The notes: generated by a model not told the origin, from the sequence alone. Counted from the first letter of the stretch, positions 1 through 7,597 are shown. The stretch: DNA of 20,096 nt from Clostridium sp. CAG:138 (GCA_000435055.1 FR879707.1:1-20096); one strand, 5' to 3'. Numbers and translations: made by a program.

Positions 1-470
1 TTTCAAGAGCCTTTGCATAATACCCCTCCGCCGCTTTATAATCATTCCGTGCTTCCGCAATACCGCCGAGTTTATTGTACGAAACGCTCCGGTCGCGCTG
101 CAAATTCGGGTCATCCGGGTACTTTTCCGCAAGCCTTTCGTCGATTTCAAGAGCCTTTGCATAATACCCTTCCGCAGCTTTATAATCGTTCCGTGCTTTT
201 GCAATGTCGCCGAGATTTTATAATCGTTCAGGGCTTCCGCGATATCACCGAGTTTCTCATACGAAACGCTCAAGTCGCGCTGCAAGTTCGGGTCTTCCGG
301 GTACTTTTCCGCAAGCCTTTCGCCGATTTCAAGAGCCTTTGCATAATACCCTTCCGCAGCTCTATAATCGTTCCGTGCTTTCGCAATATTACCGAGTTTA
401 TTATACGAAACGCTCAGGCCACGCTGCGTTTGCGCGTTATCCGGATACTTTTTCGCAAGCTTTTCCGCAA
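1..470 (-). repeat. Tandem 144-bp TPR-coding repeats, one with a 38-bp irregularity
   Basis: On the plus strand TTTCAAGAGCCTTTGCATAA begins copies at 1, 145 and 327, and a diverged copy begins at 471. Copies at 1-144 and 327-470 are exactly 144 bp (48 codons). The middle copy, 145-326, is 182 bp because 179-216 and 217-254 are both versions of the same segment, differing at 8 of 38 bases. That divergence favours loss of about 106 bp between two former neighbouring copies (144 minus 106 is 38) over a fresh duplication. Neither 38 nor 106 is a multiple of three. Confidence 0.9.
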
Positions 471-2598
471 TTTTCAGCGCTGCAATTGCAGCAACTTTCG
501 CCGCGGAGTAATCAAGCATGGCCCTCAGCGCATCGCAAGCATAAATATTGCCCCAAACGGCTTCATGCGCATGGTCAGGGTTTCCGCTGTTTTCGCATTT
601 TTCCTTAAATATTCGCGCATATTCAAGATAGAGTTCCGCCGCTCTTTCATGCTGCCGGTCATCTGCATAGGCTTTTGCGATTTTTTCCAGTGCGGAGGTG
701 TATTCCGAAGAATCCGTGAGCTGTTCGTATTCCTTCTTCATTCCCGCACTGCGCAGCAGGCGTGAAGCATTTGCAAGCTCATATGTATCCATTTCATCCG
801 CGCCCTGTTCAAAGGCTTTGAAGCAGGCAGCGGCAAGGCTCCGTATGCCGTCCTCCTGCGGCGCATAGAACGCAGCGGAAGCCTCGCTGTCGTTCAGCCA
901 ATCTGTGAAGGATTTGTGGAAAAGGCGGATGAATCCGCCGCTGAGGTCGAGCATCGTTTCCAGCGGGCGCAGAAAATCCTCCAGCCGGGCGTACGTCCAG
1001 CCCTGCATCTTTTGCAGCGTTTTGAGCGGGAGCGCATAGGGGGAGGCAGCGACCATTGAAAGCGGTTCGCGCACGAACGCATTGTATTTTTCAACGCTGC
1101 CGGAAGCGTCCGGTTCCCCGAATTTTCGCAGGAAGGTTTTGAGCAGCAAGGCATTGAGCCCCTTCGGAAAGGTCATGCTCTCGAGCGGCTCCCCTTTTTC
1201 GAGCGACTCGCGCAGCTGCGGCAGGATCGTGAAAGCATAGTAGAAGATTCCGCGGCTTGCTTCAACAAGGCGATTCATGAAAACATCGCGGCCGGTACGG
1301 TCTTTCAACAGGTCTTCGAGATTTTCTTCATAGTATTGACGGATATCGGCATCGTTCATTTCGGCATAATCATCAAGATTCAGCTCCGTGCAGCTGAATT
1401 CGGCGGAAGGCGCCAGCTGCCGCCTGAGCATGCGTTCGGGTCTCGCGGTGATAAGTATGCGGATATAAGGTTTCAACTTGTCATGATAGCTGCGGATAAA
1501 CCCGGCGAGCGCACCGCTCTTTGCTTCGTCCAATCCGTCAATGATGATGAGCTTTGCAGAGCGTTCACCGTCTATAACCCTGCTGAGCGGGGTTGCGATA
1601 AGGGTGTTGAACCTGTCGTGTCCCGTTTTGGTCAATGTGCTTTTATCTGTCAAAATATACATCAGCTGCCGGCGATAGTCCGGCAGTCTCAGGGCGATAA
1701 GGTAGGCAAGGCGATCGGTGATTTTGTCCGTTTGGCTGTATTCCTCGCTTCGGCTGTCGCAGGCGAGTGCAGCGATGACGTTCGGGTTTGCAAATTGGAA
1801 ATGTGCCGAAAAAAGTGATTTGCCCGCGCCCGGGTCGGCATAAAGGGTCATAACGCGCGAACCGTTTTTGTCGTTCAGCCAAGTGTTGATTCGATCTTCA
1901 AGCCAACCGCGCCCCGTCATTTTGAACTTCAGCAGTTCGTCAATGCGGGTCATTTCGTCAACGGCGGAAATTCCGAGGGATTCCTTCAGTTTTTTCACTT
2001 CGTGATTGAAACGCAGCGTTTCCGGATCTCTCAAAATGCCAATCAATTCGTCCGCAGCATCGTTCAGAAAGCGTTCGAATTCCGCTTCGCCTTCATCCCG
2101 CTTCTTTTTCCAATCCGAAAGGTCGATCCACTGCCGCTCGGTAAACTCTGCGGGAGGGTTCAGTGTGCGTTCGCCTTCAAGCAAAACGCAGCTTATGATC
2201 CCGTAGCGGCTGCCGACGGCGATTCCGAGTTCATCTCTGCAAACACCGGGGTCGCGCAACGCCTTTCGGGACATGAAACCCACAAAGCGATCGCTTTCGA
2301 CAATGCCGCTTGTTATGAGCTCGCGCCAATCCTTATTCCTCGGAATGGAATAGGTATCCAGCCAGATTTTGATTTTTCCGCCTGATTTTTCCTCAATGAG
2401 CTGTTTCAGCCTGTCAACAACGACTGCACCGTTTTCGAAATCCTCATCGTCATGCGCATAGCTGAAGAAAACATTAATTTCCTCCGTCATCCTTTCACGT
2501 TCGTCGGAATCAAATGACTCGCCGCAATCCTGACATTCCCATATGTGATGAAATTTTCGATAAATGACATCTTCCGAACCGCAATATATGCATTTCAT
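1..2598 (-). CDS. Zinc-ribbon-TIR-NACHT (STAND)-TPR protein, candidate antiphage sensor; C-terminus beyond window, frame broken in repeats
   Basis: The minus-strand frame opens at 2598 after AAAGGAG and is open for 866 codons to the window edge. Seen in order: a zinc ribbon (C3, C6, C22, C25); a TIR domain, about residues 40-165, starting FFSYAHDD, with the candidate catalytic glutamate E123 in CRDEL; a NACHT/STAND NTPase with Walker A DPGAGKS (255-261), Walker B LIIIDGLDE (350-358) and the arginine-bearing ITARPE strand; a helical region to about 640; then TPR-like 48-residue units with the pattern LSVSYxKLGDIAxAxNDYKAAEGYYAKAL. TIR domains of this type consume NAD+, and TIR-STAND proteins with repeat sensors act in abortive antiphage defence; that this one does so is inference. 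The repeat carrying positions 145-326 has 38 extra bases, so the TPR frame is lost near 217. The shifted frame also stays open to base 1, so any premature stop lies outside the window. It could be a decaying gene, a length-variable array or an assembly error. Confidence 0.85.
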   Translation of the reverse strand, partial: MKCIYCGSEDVIYRKFHHIWECQDCGESFDSDERERMTEEINVFFSYAHDDEDFENGAVVVDRLKQLIEEKSGGKIKIWLDTYSIPRNKDWRELITSGIVESDRFVGFMSRKALRDPGVCRDELGIAVGSRYGIISCVLLEGERTLNPPAEFTERQWIDLSDWKKKRDEGEAEFERFLNDAADELIGILRDPETLRFNHEVKKLKESLGISAVDEMTRIDELLKFKMTGRGWLEDRINTWLNDKNGSRVMTLYADPGAGKSLFSAHFQFANPNVIAALACDSRSEEYSQTDKITDRLAYLIALRLPDYRRQLMYILTDKSTLTKTGHDRFNTLIATPLSRVIDGERSAKLIIIDGLDEAKSGALAGFIRSYHDKLKPYIRILITARPERMLRRQLAPSAEFSCTELNLDDYAEMNDADIRQYYEENLEDLLKDRTGRDVFMNRLVEASRGIFYYAFTILPQLRESLEKGEPLESMTFPKGLNALLLKTFLRKFGEPDASGSVEKYNAFVREPLSMVAASPYALPLKTLQKMQGWTYARLEDFLRPLETMLDLSGGFIRLFHKSFTDWLNDSEASAAFYAPQEDGIRSLAAACFKAFEQGADEMDTYELANASRLLRSAGMKKEYEQLTDSSEYTSALEKIAKAYADDRQHERAAELYLEYARIFKEKCENSGNPDHAHEAVWGNIYACDALRAMLDYSAAKVAAIAALKIAEKLAKKYPDNAQTQRGLSVSYNKLGNIAKARNDYRAAEGYYAKALEIGERLAEKYPEDPNLQRDLSVSYEKLGDIAEALNDYKISATLQKHGTIIKLRKGIMQRLLKSTKGLRKSTRMTRICSATGAFRTINSAVLRKHGMIIKRRRGIMQRLLK

Positions 2599-2690
2599 AT
2601 TGAAATCTCCTTTCGTTTATGCCGTAAGTAATTATTCGTGGATTATCAAACTGTTGACAAAGTACGCACGCAGTGTTTAAATACAGTTGT

Positions 2691-2718
2691 ATTATAGCAA
2701 AAAAATGTGAAAATTCAA
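2691..2718 (-). promoter_or_regulatory. Promoter of the TIR-NACHT gene
   Basis: On the minus strand TTGAAT (2718-2713) and TATAAT (2696-2691) are 16 bp apart in very AT-rich DNA. The predicted untranslated leader is about 85 nt. The region between this gene and the ZIP gene holds nothing else except the terminator at 2750-2779. Confidence 0.6.
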
Positions 2719-2749
2719 ATGTTGTTAAAAATATATTTCTAAATTAAAG

Positions 2750-2779
2750 TCCGCAGCCCATCGATTGACAGACTGCGGA
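2750..2779 (-). terminator. Probable rho-independent terminator after the ZIP gene
   Basis: TCCGCAG and CTGCGGA pair as a 7-bp stem, and in the minus direction the stem is followed by CTTTAATTT. It lies about 80 nt past the ZIP stop codon and just upstream of the TIR-NACHT promoter, so it would insulate the two genes. The T tract is interrupted. Confidence 0.5.
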
Positions 2780-2857
2780 GGGTTCAATGCGGATTCCGTC
2801 TTTGTTTTCGTAAAGCCGCATTACTCAATATGTTTTGCATCAAAACAGCTTCTTCCC

Positions 2858-3649
2858 TCACCCCAAGGCGACATCGAGCAGCATCATCAGTGCGAACCCG
2901 AGGGCGGCACCGACGGTGCCGACATTGCTGTGCTCATCGGATCGGGACTCGGGGATAAGTTCTTCGATGACAACATAGATCATTGCACCGGCGGCGAAAG
3001 CGAGGATATAGGGCAGCACGGGTGTTACGAGAGAGGTTACGAGGATGGTCAGTATTGCGCCGACAGGCTCGGCAACACCGGAGAGGGTCCCGCAGGCAAA
3101 GGCTTTGCCTTTCGGGGTTCCGCTTGCGGCGAGGGGGGCTGAAATTATTGCGCCTTCCGGGAAATTTTGAATCGCAATACCGACAGCGAGAGCTATTGCG
3201 CCGGAGGCACTTATTGCATTGTTTCCGTTAAGCATACCCGCAAGGACGATGCCGACGGCCATTCCTTCGGGGATATTATGCAGCGTTACGGCAAGCATCA
3301 GCATAAGGTTTTTTCCCATTGCGGAGGGGCGGCCTTCCGGGCGGGCGGAATTCGTATGCAGATGCGGAATCAGGCTGTCCAACAGCAGCATGAATCCGAT
3401 GCCGATAAGAAAGCCGACAACGGCGGGCAGCCATGCCGCAGTTTTGCCCGCAGCCTCCGCCATGTCAATTGACGGAATCAGCAGCGACCATACCGAAGCG
3501 GCGATCATAACGCCCGCCGCAAAACCGCGCAGAAGGTTTTGAAGCTTTGAATTCATTTCTTTCTTCAGAAAGAAGACTGTTGCGGAACCGAGCGTTGTTC
3601 CGAGAAACGGCAGAACGATGCCGATGATCACTTTTGTCATATTGCTCAT
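2858..3649 (-). CDS. ZIP-family divalent metal transporter
   Basis: A 263-residue inner-membrane protein with about eight hydrophobic segments, the usual size for bacterial ZIP (ZupT/GufA-like) proteins, which move zinc, iron or manganese into the cytoplasm. The two signature metal-site helices are present: HNIPEG at 124-129 and QNFPEG at 161-166. A PHLHTN loop (95-100) before them is a plausible cytosolic metal-binding loop, and a glutamate pair sits at 229-230 near the last helices. The start is set at 3649, after AAAGGAAAT. The open frame extends 19 codons further upstream, but those residues are polar and have no good ribosome site. The gene is monocistronic, with its own promoter and probable terminator. 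The metal it carries cannot be told from the sequence. Confidence 0.9.
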   Translation of the reverse strand: MSNMTKVIIGIVLPFLGTTLGSATVFFLKKEMNSKLQNLLRGFAAGVMIAASVWSLLIPSIDMAEAAGKTAAWLPAVVGFLIGIGFMLLLDSLIPHLHTNSARPEGRPSAMGKNLMLMLAVTLHNIPEGMAVGIVLAGMLNGNNAISASGAIALAVGIAIQNFPEGAIISAPLAASGTPKGKAFACGTLSGVAEPVGAILTILVTSLVTPVLPYILAFAAGAMIYVVIEELIPESRSDEHSNVGTVGAALGFALMMLLDVALG

Positions 3650-3737
3650 TGTTTTATTTCCTTTCAGGCGGCATGCAGTGCATTCCCGCTGCAAAGCGGT
3701 GCGCATATGTATTTTAAGAACCGCAGCAATTCTGCAT

Positions 3738-3766
3738 ATTATAACATAATTCTCCGGCTGCGTGAA
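3738..3766 (-). promoter_or_regulatory. Promoter of the ZIP transporter gene
   Basis: On the minus strand TTCACG (3766-3761) is 17 bp from a consensus TATAAT (3743-3738). The leader to the start codon at 3649 is about 80 nt. No clear Zur- or Fur-type palindrome was recognised across it. Confidence 0.55.
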
Positions 3767-3821
3767 CCCAAATGCAGCAAATGCGGCTCAATATAAAATC
3801 TATTCGTTTTTGAAAGCAAAT

Positions 3822-3850
3822 TTGACATTGGAACGCCGTCGAAACATAAT
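3822..3850 (+). promoter_or_regulatory. Plus-strand promoter, probably for the XRE gene
   Basis: A consensus TTGACA (3822-3827) is followed after 17 bp by CATAAT (3845-3850). It is the best plus-strand promoter match upstream of 4135 and predicts a leader of about 280 nt. It is divergent from the ZIP promoter. Confidence 0.55.
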
Positions 3851-4134
3851 TATCTTCCATTCGGCGAAATTATGCAAACACTGCCTTTATCTGTACCTTT
3901 TTTCATCACTTTGAGCGAAGTTGTCCGTTGTCCATTAATGCAATATCATGGTATTTATGCATCGGAAAGATTGACCTTAAAATTGTACCGACAGCTGCGG
4001 TTGTATTCAGGAGACAGCGAACCTTCTTACGGTAAAATCCGAAGTCGGTGTGCAGCCCTGCCGTATACGGCGCATGAATCCGTATAAAAATACAATTGCA
4101 CAACCAAAAAAGCAAAGAAGGGAGACTGCATGCC
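3851..4134 (+). other. Long untranslated leader or intergenic region before the XRE gene
   Basis: About 280 bases with no convincing gene. An open frame at 3872-4087 (71 codons) starts near the predicted transcript start but has no ribosome site and no recognisable composition. The stretch contains the palindrome at 4060-4071 and a second half-site at 4080-4086. No known riboswitch was recognised. Confidence 0.4.
4060..4086. promoter_or_regulatory. Candidate operator upstream of the XRE gene
   Basis: GCCGTATACGGC at 4060-4071 is a perfect 12-bp palindrome, and CCGTATA recurs at 4080-4086, 19 bp (about two helical turns) from the first CCGTATA. Autoregulation by the XRE protein would be typical of the family but is inferred. 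Confidence 0.35.
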
Positions 4135-4458
4135 ATGTTGGGTGATAACATAAGGCTGCTGCGCAGCGTTCGCGGCATCAGCCAGGTTGAACTCGGAGAA
4201 AAACTTAATGTATCCAAACAGAGCATTTCAAACTGGGAAAACGGAAATATTCAGCCCTCGATCGAAATGCTTATGAAAATTGCGGATTTCTTCTCCGTAT
4301 CAACGGATTTTCTGCTCGGGCTGGACAATCGAACATCCATAATCGTTGACGGGCTGAGCACGGAGGAATTGTCACATATCCGTGTTATTATCGATGACCT
4401 TGTCGCAGCAAAGCGACGAATGGGGATTGAACAAAACGACGATCGTCCGCGCGAATGA
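4135..4458 (+). CDS. XRE-family helix-turn-helix transcriptional regulator
   Basis: A 107-residue cytoplasmic DNA-binding protein. Residues about 5-60 form a Cro/CI-type five-helix domain with the recognition region ISQVELGEKLNVSKQSISNWE followed by the family's usual DFFSVSTDFLLG. The remaining 45 residues are short, charged and helical, and may serve dimerisation. The start at 4135 is 10 bases after AAGAAGGGAG; an in-frame ATG 13 codons upstream lies before that ribosome site and is unlikely. The gene is alone, behind a long leader with a palindrome, and ends at a strong hairpin terminator. Its targets are unknown; the ZIP gene divergent to it is one possibility, but nothing in the sequence proves it. 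Confidence 0.9.
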   Translation: MLGDNIRLLRSVRGISQVELGEKLNVSKQSISNWENGNIQPSIEMLMKIADFFSVSTDFLLGLDNRTSIIVDGLSTEELSHIRVIIDDLVAAKRRMGIEQNDDRPRE

Positions 4459-4471
4459 CACTGCGCGGAAA

Positions 4472-4524
4472 AGCCGGAACACCACCCGCTGCCCTGCAAT
4501 TTCGGGACGGATGATGTTCCGGCT
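4472..4524. terminator. Bidirectional rho-independent terminator
   Basis: AGCCGGAACA and TGTTCCGGCT pair over 10 bp around a 33-base loop. The plus side runs into TGTTTTAAAAAGTTTTTT; the minus side runs into TTTTCC. It lies between the converging XRE gene and the fumarase end of the citEF operon, and can serve both, more strongly on the plus strand. Confidence 0.75.
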
Positions 4525-4549
4525 GTTTTAAAAAGTTTTTTATCGTTCT

Positions 4550-4566
4550 TGTGCCGATACGGCACA
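4550..4566 (-). other. Stem-loop just past the fumarase beta gene
   Basis: TGTGCCG-TAT-CGGCACA is a perfect 7-bp hairpin about 10 bases past the stop codon on the minus strand. No T tract follows directly, so it is more likely a 3'-end stabiliser or a helper to the terminator at 4472-4524. Confidence 0.4.
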
Positions 4567-4576
4567 GCATAACGAA

Positions 4577-5149
4577 TTATGCATTCCCGTTTGCGTCAAC
4601 GGTCTCAAGATACTCTCTGCGGCCTTTTTCGTAAAGGTTGTTTCCCTCGCTGTCTATAACCGCAACCACGGGGAAGTTTTCAACCTCAAGCCTTCTGAGA
4701 GCCTCCGCACCGAGATCCTCGTATGCAATTATCTCCGCCTTTTTGATGCAGCTTGAAAGCAGCGCACCTGCGCCTCCGATTGCGGCAAAATAGACCGCAC
4801 CGTATTTTTTCATTGCATCGATGACCTCCGCATTGCGCTTGCCTTTGCCGATCATGCCCGTTTCGCCCTCGCGGATAAGCGTCGGCGAATACGCATCCAT
4901 GCGGTAGCTTGTTGTCGGGCCTGCCGAACCTATGACCTGTCCGGGCTTTGCGGGAGTGGGACCGACGTAATAAATCGTTGCGTTTTTAACATCAAAGGGC
5001 AGCGGTTCGCCCTTTTCAACAAGTTCGCAAAGCCGTTTATGCGCCGCATCCCTCGCGGTGTATATAACGCCGGACAGCAGGAGCTGTTCGCCGCTTTTAA
5101 TAGTACGCGCTTCCTCACGCGTTAACGGCAGGGTGATATGTCTTTCCAT
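4577..5149 (-). CDS. Class I (Fe-S) fumarate hydratase/mesaconase-type hydro-lyase, beta subunit
   Basis: A 190-residue cytoplasmic protein matching the C-terminal domain of class I hydro-lyases, which forms a separate subunit in many anaerobes. Family landmarks are GPTTSYRMD and GMIGKGKRN, and a conserved alanine/glycine-rich strand at YFAAIGGAGALL. With the alpha subunit it adds water reversibly across the double bond of a dicarboxylate: fumarate to malate, tartrate to oxaloacetate, or mesaconate to citramalate. The start at 5149 follows GGGAGGAAC; an upstream in-frame ATG overlaps the end of the alpha gene and is less likely. It is the last gene of the operon, 19 bases after the alpha subunit. 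Substrate is not decided by the sequence. Confidence 0.88.
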   Translation of the reverse strand: MERHITLPLTREEARTIKSGEQLLLSGVIYTARDAAHKRLCELVEKGEPLPFDVKNATIYYVGPTPAKPGQVIGSAGPTTSYRMDAYSPTLIREGETGMIGKGKRNAEVIDAMKKYGAVYFAAIGGAGALLSSCIKKAEIIAYEDLGAEALRRLEVENFPVVAVIDSEGNNLYEKGRREYLETVDANGNA

Positions 5150-5168
5150 TCGTTTGTTCCTCCCGAAC

Positions 5169-6008
5169 TCAGATTGTCGCACTCTTATGCCTTGTAACAT
5201 GGCAATTGATGTTCACCGCAACGGGCAAGCCCGCAATATGCGTGGGCATAGCCTCGATATTGACCGCAAGCGCAGTGGTTTTTCCGCCGAAGCCCTGCGG
5301 CCCGATGCCGAGCGCATTGACCTTTCGGAGCATTTCATTTTCCAGCTCCGCATAAAACTCATCCGCATTGCGCTCGTCGGTGCTGCGCATCAGTGCTTTT
5401 TTTGCAAGCAATGCTGCTTTGTCGAACGTTCCGCCGATACCGACGCCGATAACGATCGGAGGACACGGATTGGGACCCGCCTCTTCCGCCGTTTTAAGAA
5501 TAAAATTCTTCACGCCTTCAATGCCGTCGGAGGGCTTGAGCATTGCAATACGGCTCATGTTCTCGCTGCCGAAGCCTTTCGGTGCAACGGTGAGCTCGAT
5601 TTTATCGCCCGGAACAAGCTCGATATAGAGCATTGCGGGAGTGTTGTCGCCCGTGTTGACTCTGCGCAGCGGGTCTTTGACGACAGATTTACGCAGATAT
5701 CCGTCGCGATAGCCGCGGCGAACACCCTCGTTGACGGCCTCCGTAAGGTCGCCGTTGATATGGACATCCTGCCCGATCTTCAAAAACACACAGGCAACGC
5801 CCGTATCCTGACAGATGGGTGCGCGGTTTTCATCCGCAATATTATAGTTTTCGATAATTTTATCGAGTATGCCCTGAGCCGTTGCCCACGGTTCGTTTGC
5901 CCTTGCATCCTCGATGCGCTTTCTGATATCGCAGGGAAGGCTGCAATTGGCGTCAATGCAAAGCTCCGCAACCTTATCGGTTATGAGCTGCGCGTTAATT
6001 TCCCGCAT
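5169..6008 (-). CDS. Class I (Fe-S) fumarate hydratase/mesaconase-type hydro-lyase, alpha subunit
   Basis: A 279-residue cytoplasmic subunit of normal length for the two-subunit class I hydro-lyases. It carries the three cysteines expected to bind an oxygen-sensitive 4Fe-4S cluster: C66 in PICQDTG, C182 in GPNPCPP and C269 in INCHVTRH. Other family motifs are RRVNTGDNTPA and GIGPQGFGGKTTAL. The start at 6008 is preceded by AAGGAG at good spacing. It is separated from citF by 179 bases that contain two strong hairpins, unlike the tight spacing elsewhere in the operon. Homology gives fumarase; linkage to citE/citF leaves mesaconase (citramalate hydro-lyase) as a real alternative, since that clostridial enzyme belongs to the same family. 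Confidence 0.88.
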   Translation of the reverse strand: MREINAQLITDKVAELCIDANCSLPCDIRKRIEDARANEPWATAQGILDKIIENYNIADENRAPICQDTGVACVFLKIGQDVHINGDLTEAVNEGVRRGYRDGYLRKSVVKDPLRRVNTGDNTPAMLYIELVPGDKIELTVAPKGFGSENMSRIAMLKPSDGIEGVKNFILKTAEEAGPNPCPPIVIGVGIGGTFDKAALLAKKALMRSTDERNADEFYAELENEMLRKVNALGIGPQGFGGKTTALAVNIEAMPTHIAGLPVAVNINCHVTRHKSATI

Positions 6009-6048
6009 GGTTTATCTCCTTATGCTGTATTTTTTGGAACGCACGGAC

Positions 6049-6076
6049 TTCGAATCTCCGCACTTTGTGCTTCGAA
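6049..6076 (-). other. Small stem-loop between citF and the fumarase alpha gene
   Basis: TTCGAA arms at 6049-6054 and 6071-6076 enclose GCAC-TTT-GTGC (6060-6070). It is the second of two hairpins in the 179-base gap and lies about 40 bases before the fumarase start, possibly affecting its translation or mRNA stability. Confidence 0.4.
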
Positions 6077-6109
6077 CGATTCTAACCGGCATTTATGTAT
6101 TCTGTTTGT

Positions 6110-6153
6110 GCGGGCGAACGCGGCTGTTTTGGTTTGCCGCAACGCTCGCCCGC
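6110..6153 (-). other. Strong intercistronic stem-loop in the citEF-fumarase operon
   Basis: Arms 6110-6124 and 6136-6153 pair GCGGGCGA with TCGCCCGC, continue through a G-U pair and CG, bulge three bases, and close with a GCCG/CGGC segment around an 11-base A-rich loop (minus strand). No T tract follows. It sits about 35 bases past the citF stop. It may mark a processing site that lets citEF and fumarase mRNA levels differ. Confidence 0.6.
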
Positions 6154-6187
6154 AGCTGTTCAGTCAGTTTTCGGACCGCAGTTTCGC

Positions 6188-7597
6188 TCAGTCCGCGAAC
6201 TGCTTTATCGTGTCGATAACCGTTCCGTCGCGATAGATGACGTTTGCAACGATTCTGTCGCCGAGAGCGGGCTTTTTCGGCACGCCGCTCGTGCGTTCCG
6301 CCAGGGCTTTGAGCTCGTTTATGTCAACAAGTTTTATGCCTGCCTCACGCAGTCTGTCATGCAGTTCCGTGTTTTTCGGGTTCACGGCAACGCCCTTTTG
6401 AGTGACAAGCACGTCTATCGTGCTGCCCGGAGTGGATATGCAGTTCACCCTGTCCGTCACGATGGGAAGCCTTGCACGGGAAAGCGGCGCGATTATCATT
6501 GCAAGTTTTGCACCCGCCGCCGTATCGCTGTGTCCGCCCGAGCCGCCCATTATCCTGCCGTCGGAATCCGTATGCACGTTGATATTAAAATCCGTGTCTA
6601 TCTGCGTTGCGCCGAGAATAACAACATCCAGGCTGTCCGTCACCGCGCTGCTTGCACCGGGAGAAGCATAGTGCGTTGCGGAAATCTCACGATGGCGCGG
6701 GTTGCTCCTTATGGATTCAACCGCCTTCAAATCGAAGCACTGAACATCCAGCAGGGATTCGAAGCAGCCTTCGTTGAGCATATCCACCATATAGCCCGTG
6801 ATGCCGCCGAGGCCGAAGCTGCCGCGTATTTTTTCGGCAAGCATAACATCCTTAAGATATTTTGCCGCCGCAAGGGATGCTCCGCCCGCGCCCGTCTGGA
6901 ACGAGAAGCCTTCCTTCAGCAGACCGGAAGCTTTTATAACGTCCACAGCCGTCATTGCCATCAGCAAACCGACGGGATCGCGGGTGATTTTTGTTGTTCC
7001 GGAAACGATTCCGTTCGGGTCGCCGATTGACTCCACCGCAACGACCTGATCAACATCCGTTTCGGGGATCGACCATTCGATGAGCGGATAGGGATGCAGT
7101 TCGTCGGTGATAACAACAACATGCTTTGCACATTTTGCGTCCGGAATTGCATAGCCCAGCGAGCCGCAGGCGGATTTGCCGATTTTGCCCGTGCAATTGC
7201 CCATTGCATCCGAAGCAGGCGCGGCGATAAAAGCAACATCTATCGGAGTTTTTCCGTTTTCAATATCGCAGGGTCTGCCGCCGTGCGTGCGGAATTGAAC
7301 GGGGTTTTTCATTCCGCCGGCAGAAATGAATCTTCCGAGTTCCCGGGACATGTAGTCCGTTTGAAGCGTTGTTACAACACCGTTTTTGATATGTTCCTTA
7401 AGCGGACGGTGCGCATCAAAGAGTGAGCTTGCGTTCACCGTCAGATCGCCGATTCCGAGTTCCGCAATCGCTTCAAGCACCATGTTCAAAACATAGTCGC
7501 CGTTGCGCAGGTGGTGATGGAACGAAATTGTCATTCCGCTGCGGAGTCCGCTGTTGACAATTGCCTGTTTGACCGATTCGGTAAGCTTTGTTTTCAT
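6188..7597 (-). CDS. citF: Citrate lyase alpha subunit (citrate:acetyl-ACP transferase); possibly citramalate lyase alpha
   Basis: A 469-residue cytoplasmic protein of the CitF family, which moves the acyl group between acetate and citrate on the acyl carrier subunit of the lyase. Recognisable blocks are the SFHHHLRNGDY start region, FRTHGGRPCDIE, the TGAGGASLAA segment and the late IMGGSGGHSDTAAGAK block. It is some 40 residues shorter at the N-terminus than enterobacterial CitF; no better upstream start exists because the preceding gene overlaps it. A strong GGAGGTG lies within the last codons of citE, and TAATG overlaps the citE stop and citF start by one base, so translation is probably coupled. 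Citramalate lyase uses homologous subunits and cannot be excluded. Confidence 0.88.
   Translation of the reverse strand: MKTKLTESVKQAIVNSGLRSGMTISFHHHLRNGDYVLNMVLEAIAELGIGDLTVNASSLFDAHRPLKEHIKNGVVTTLQTDYMSRELGRFISAGGMKNPVQFRTHGGRPCDIENGKTPIDVAFIAAPASDAMGNCTGKIGKSACGSLGYAIPDAKCAKHVVVITDELHPYPLIEWSIPETDVDQVVAVESIGDPNGIVSGTTKITRDPVGLLMAMTAVDVIKASGLLKEGFSFQTGAGGASLAAAKYLKDVMLAEKIRGSFGLGGITGYMVDMLNEGCFESLLDVQCFDLKAVESIRSNPRHREISATHYASPGASSAVTDSLDVVILGATQIDTDFNINVHTDSDGRIMGGSGGHSDTAAGAKLAMIIAPLSRARLPIVTDRVNCISTPGSTIDVLVTQKGVAVNPKNTELHDRLREAGIKLVDINELKALAERTSGVPKKPALGDRIVANVIYRDGTVIDTIKQFAD

Noticed and set aside
1..470. Possible CRISPR array, from regularly spaced repeats near the left edge
   Set aside because: The 144-bp units are contiguous, without spacers, and encode TPR-like helices.
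13..765. 250-codon plus-strand frame over the TPR array
   Set aside because: It is the reverse of a repeated coding region; the minus strand gives the known TIR-NACHT-TPR protein.
2654..2682. Plus-strand TTGACA followed after 17 bp by TTAAAT, upstream of the TIR-NACHT gene
   Set aside because: No plus-strand gene follows; it would only transcribe antisense to the ZIP gene. Probably chance in AT-rich DNA.
3872..4087. 71-codon plus-strand frame before the XRE gene
   Set aside because: No ribosome site, no family resemblance, and it lies in a probable leader; kept only as a remark.
6014..6187. A small gene (such as citD) between citF and the hydro-lyase alpha gene
   Set aside because: The gap holds hairpins and no minus-strand frame of acyl-carrier size.
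5058..6236. 392-codon plus-strand open frame opposite the two hydro-lyase genes
   Set aside because: It is antisense to two clear family members and has no recognisable domain or ribosome site.
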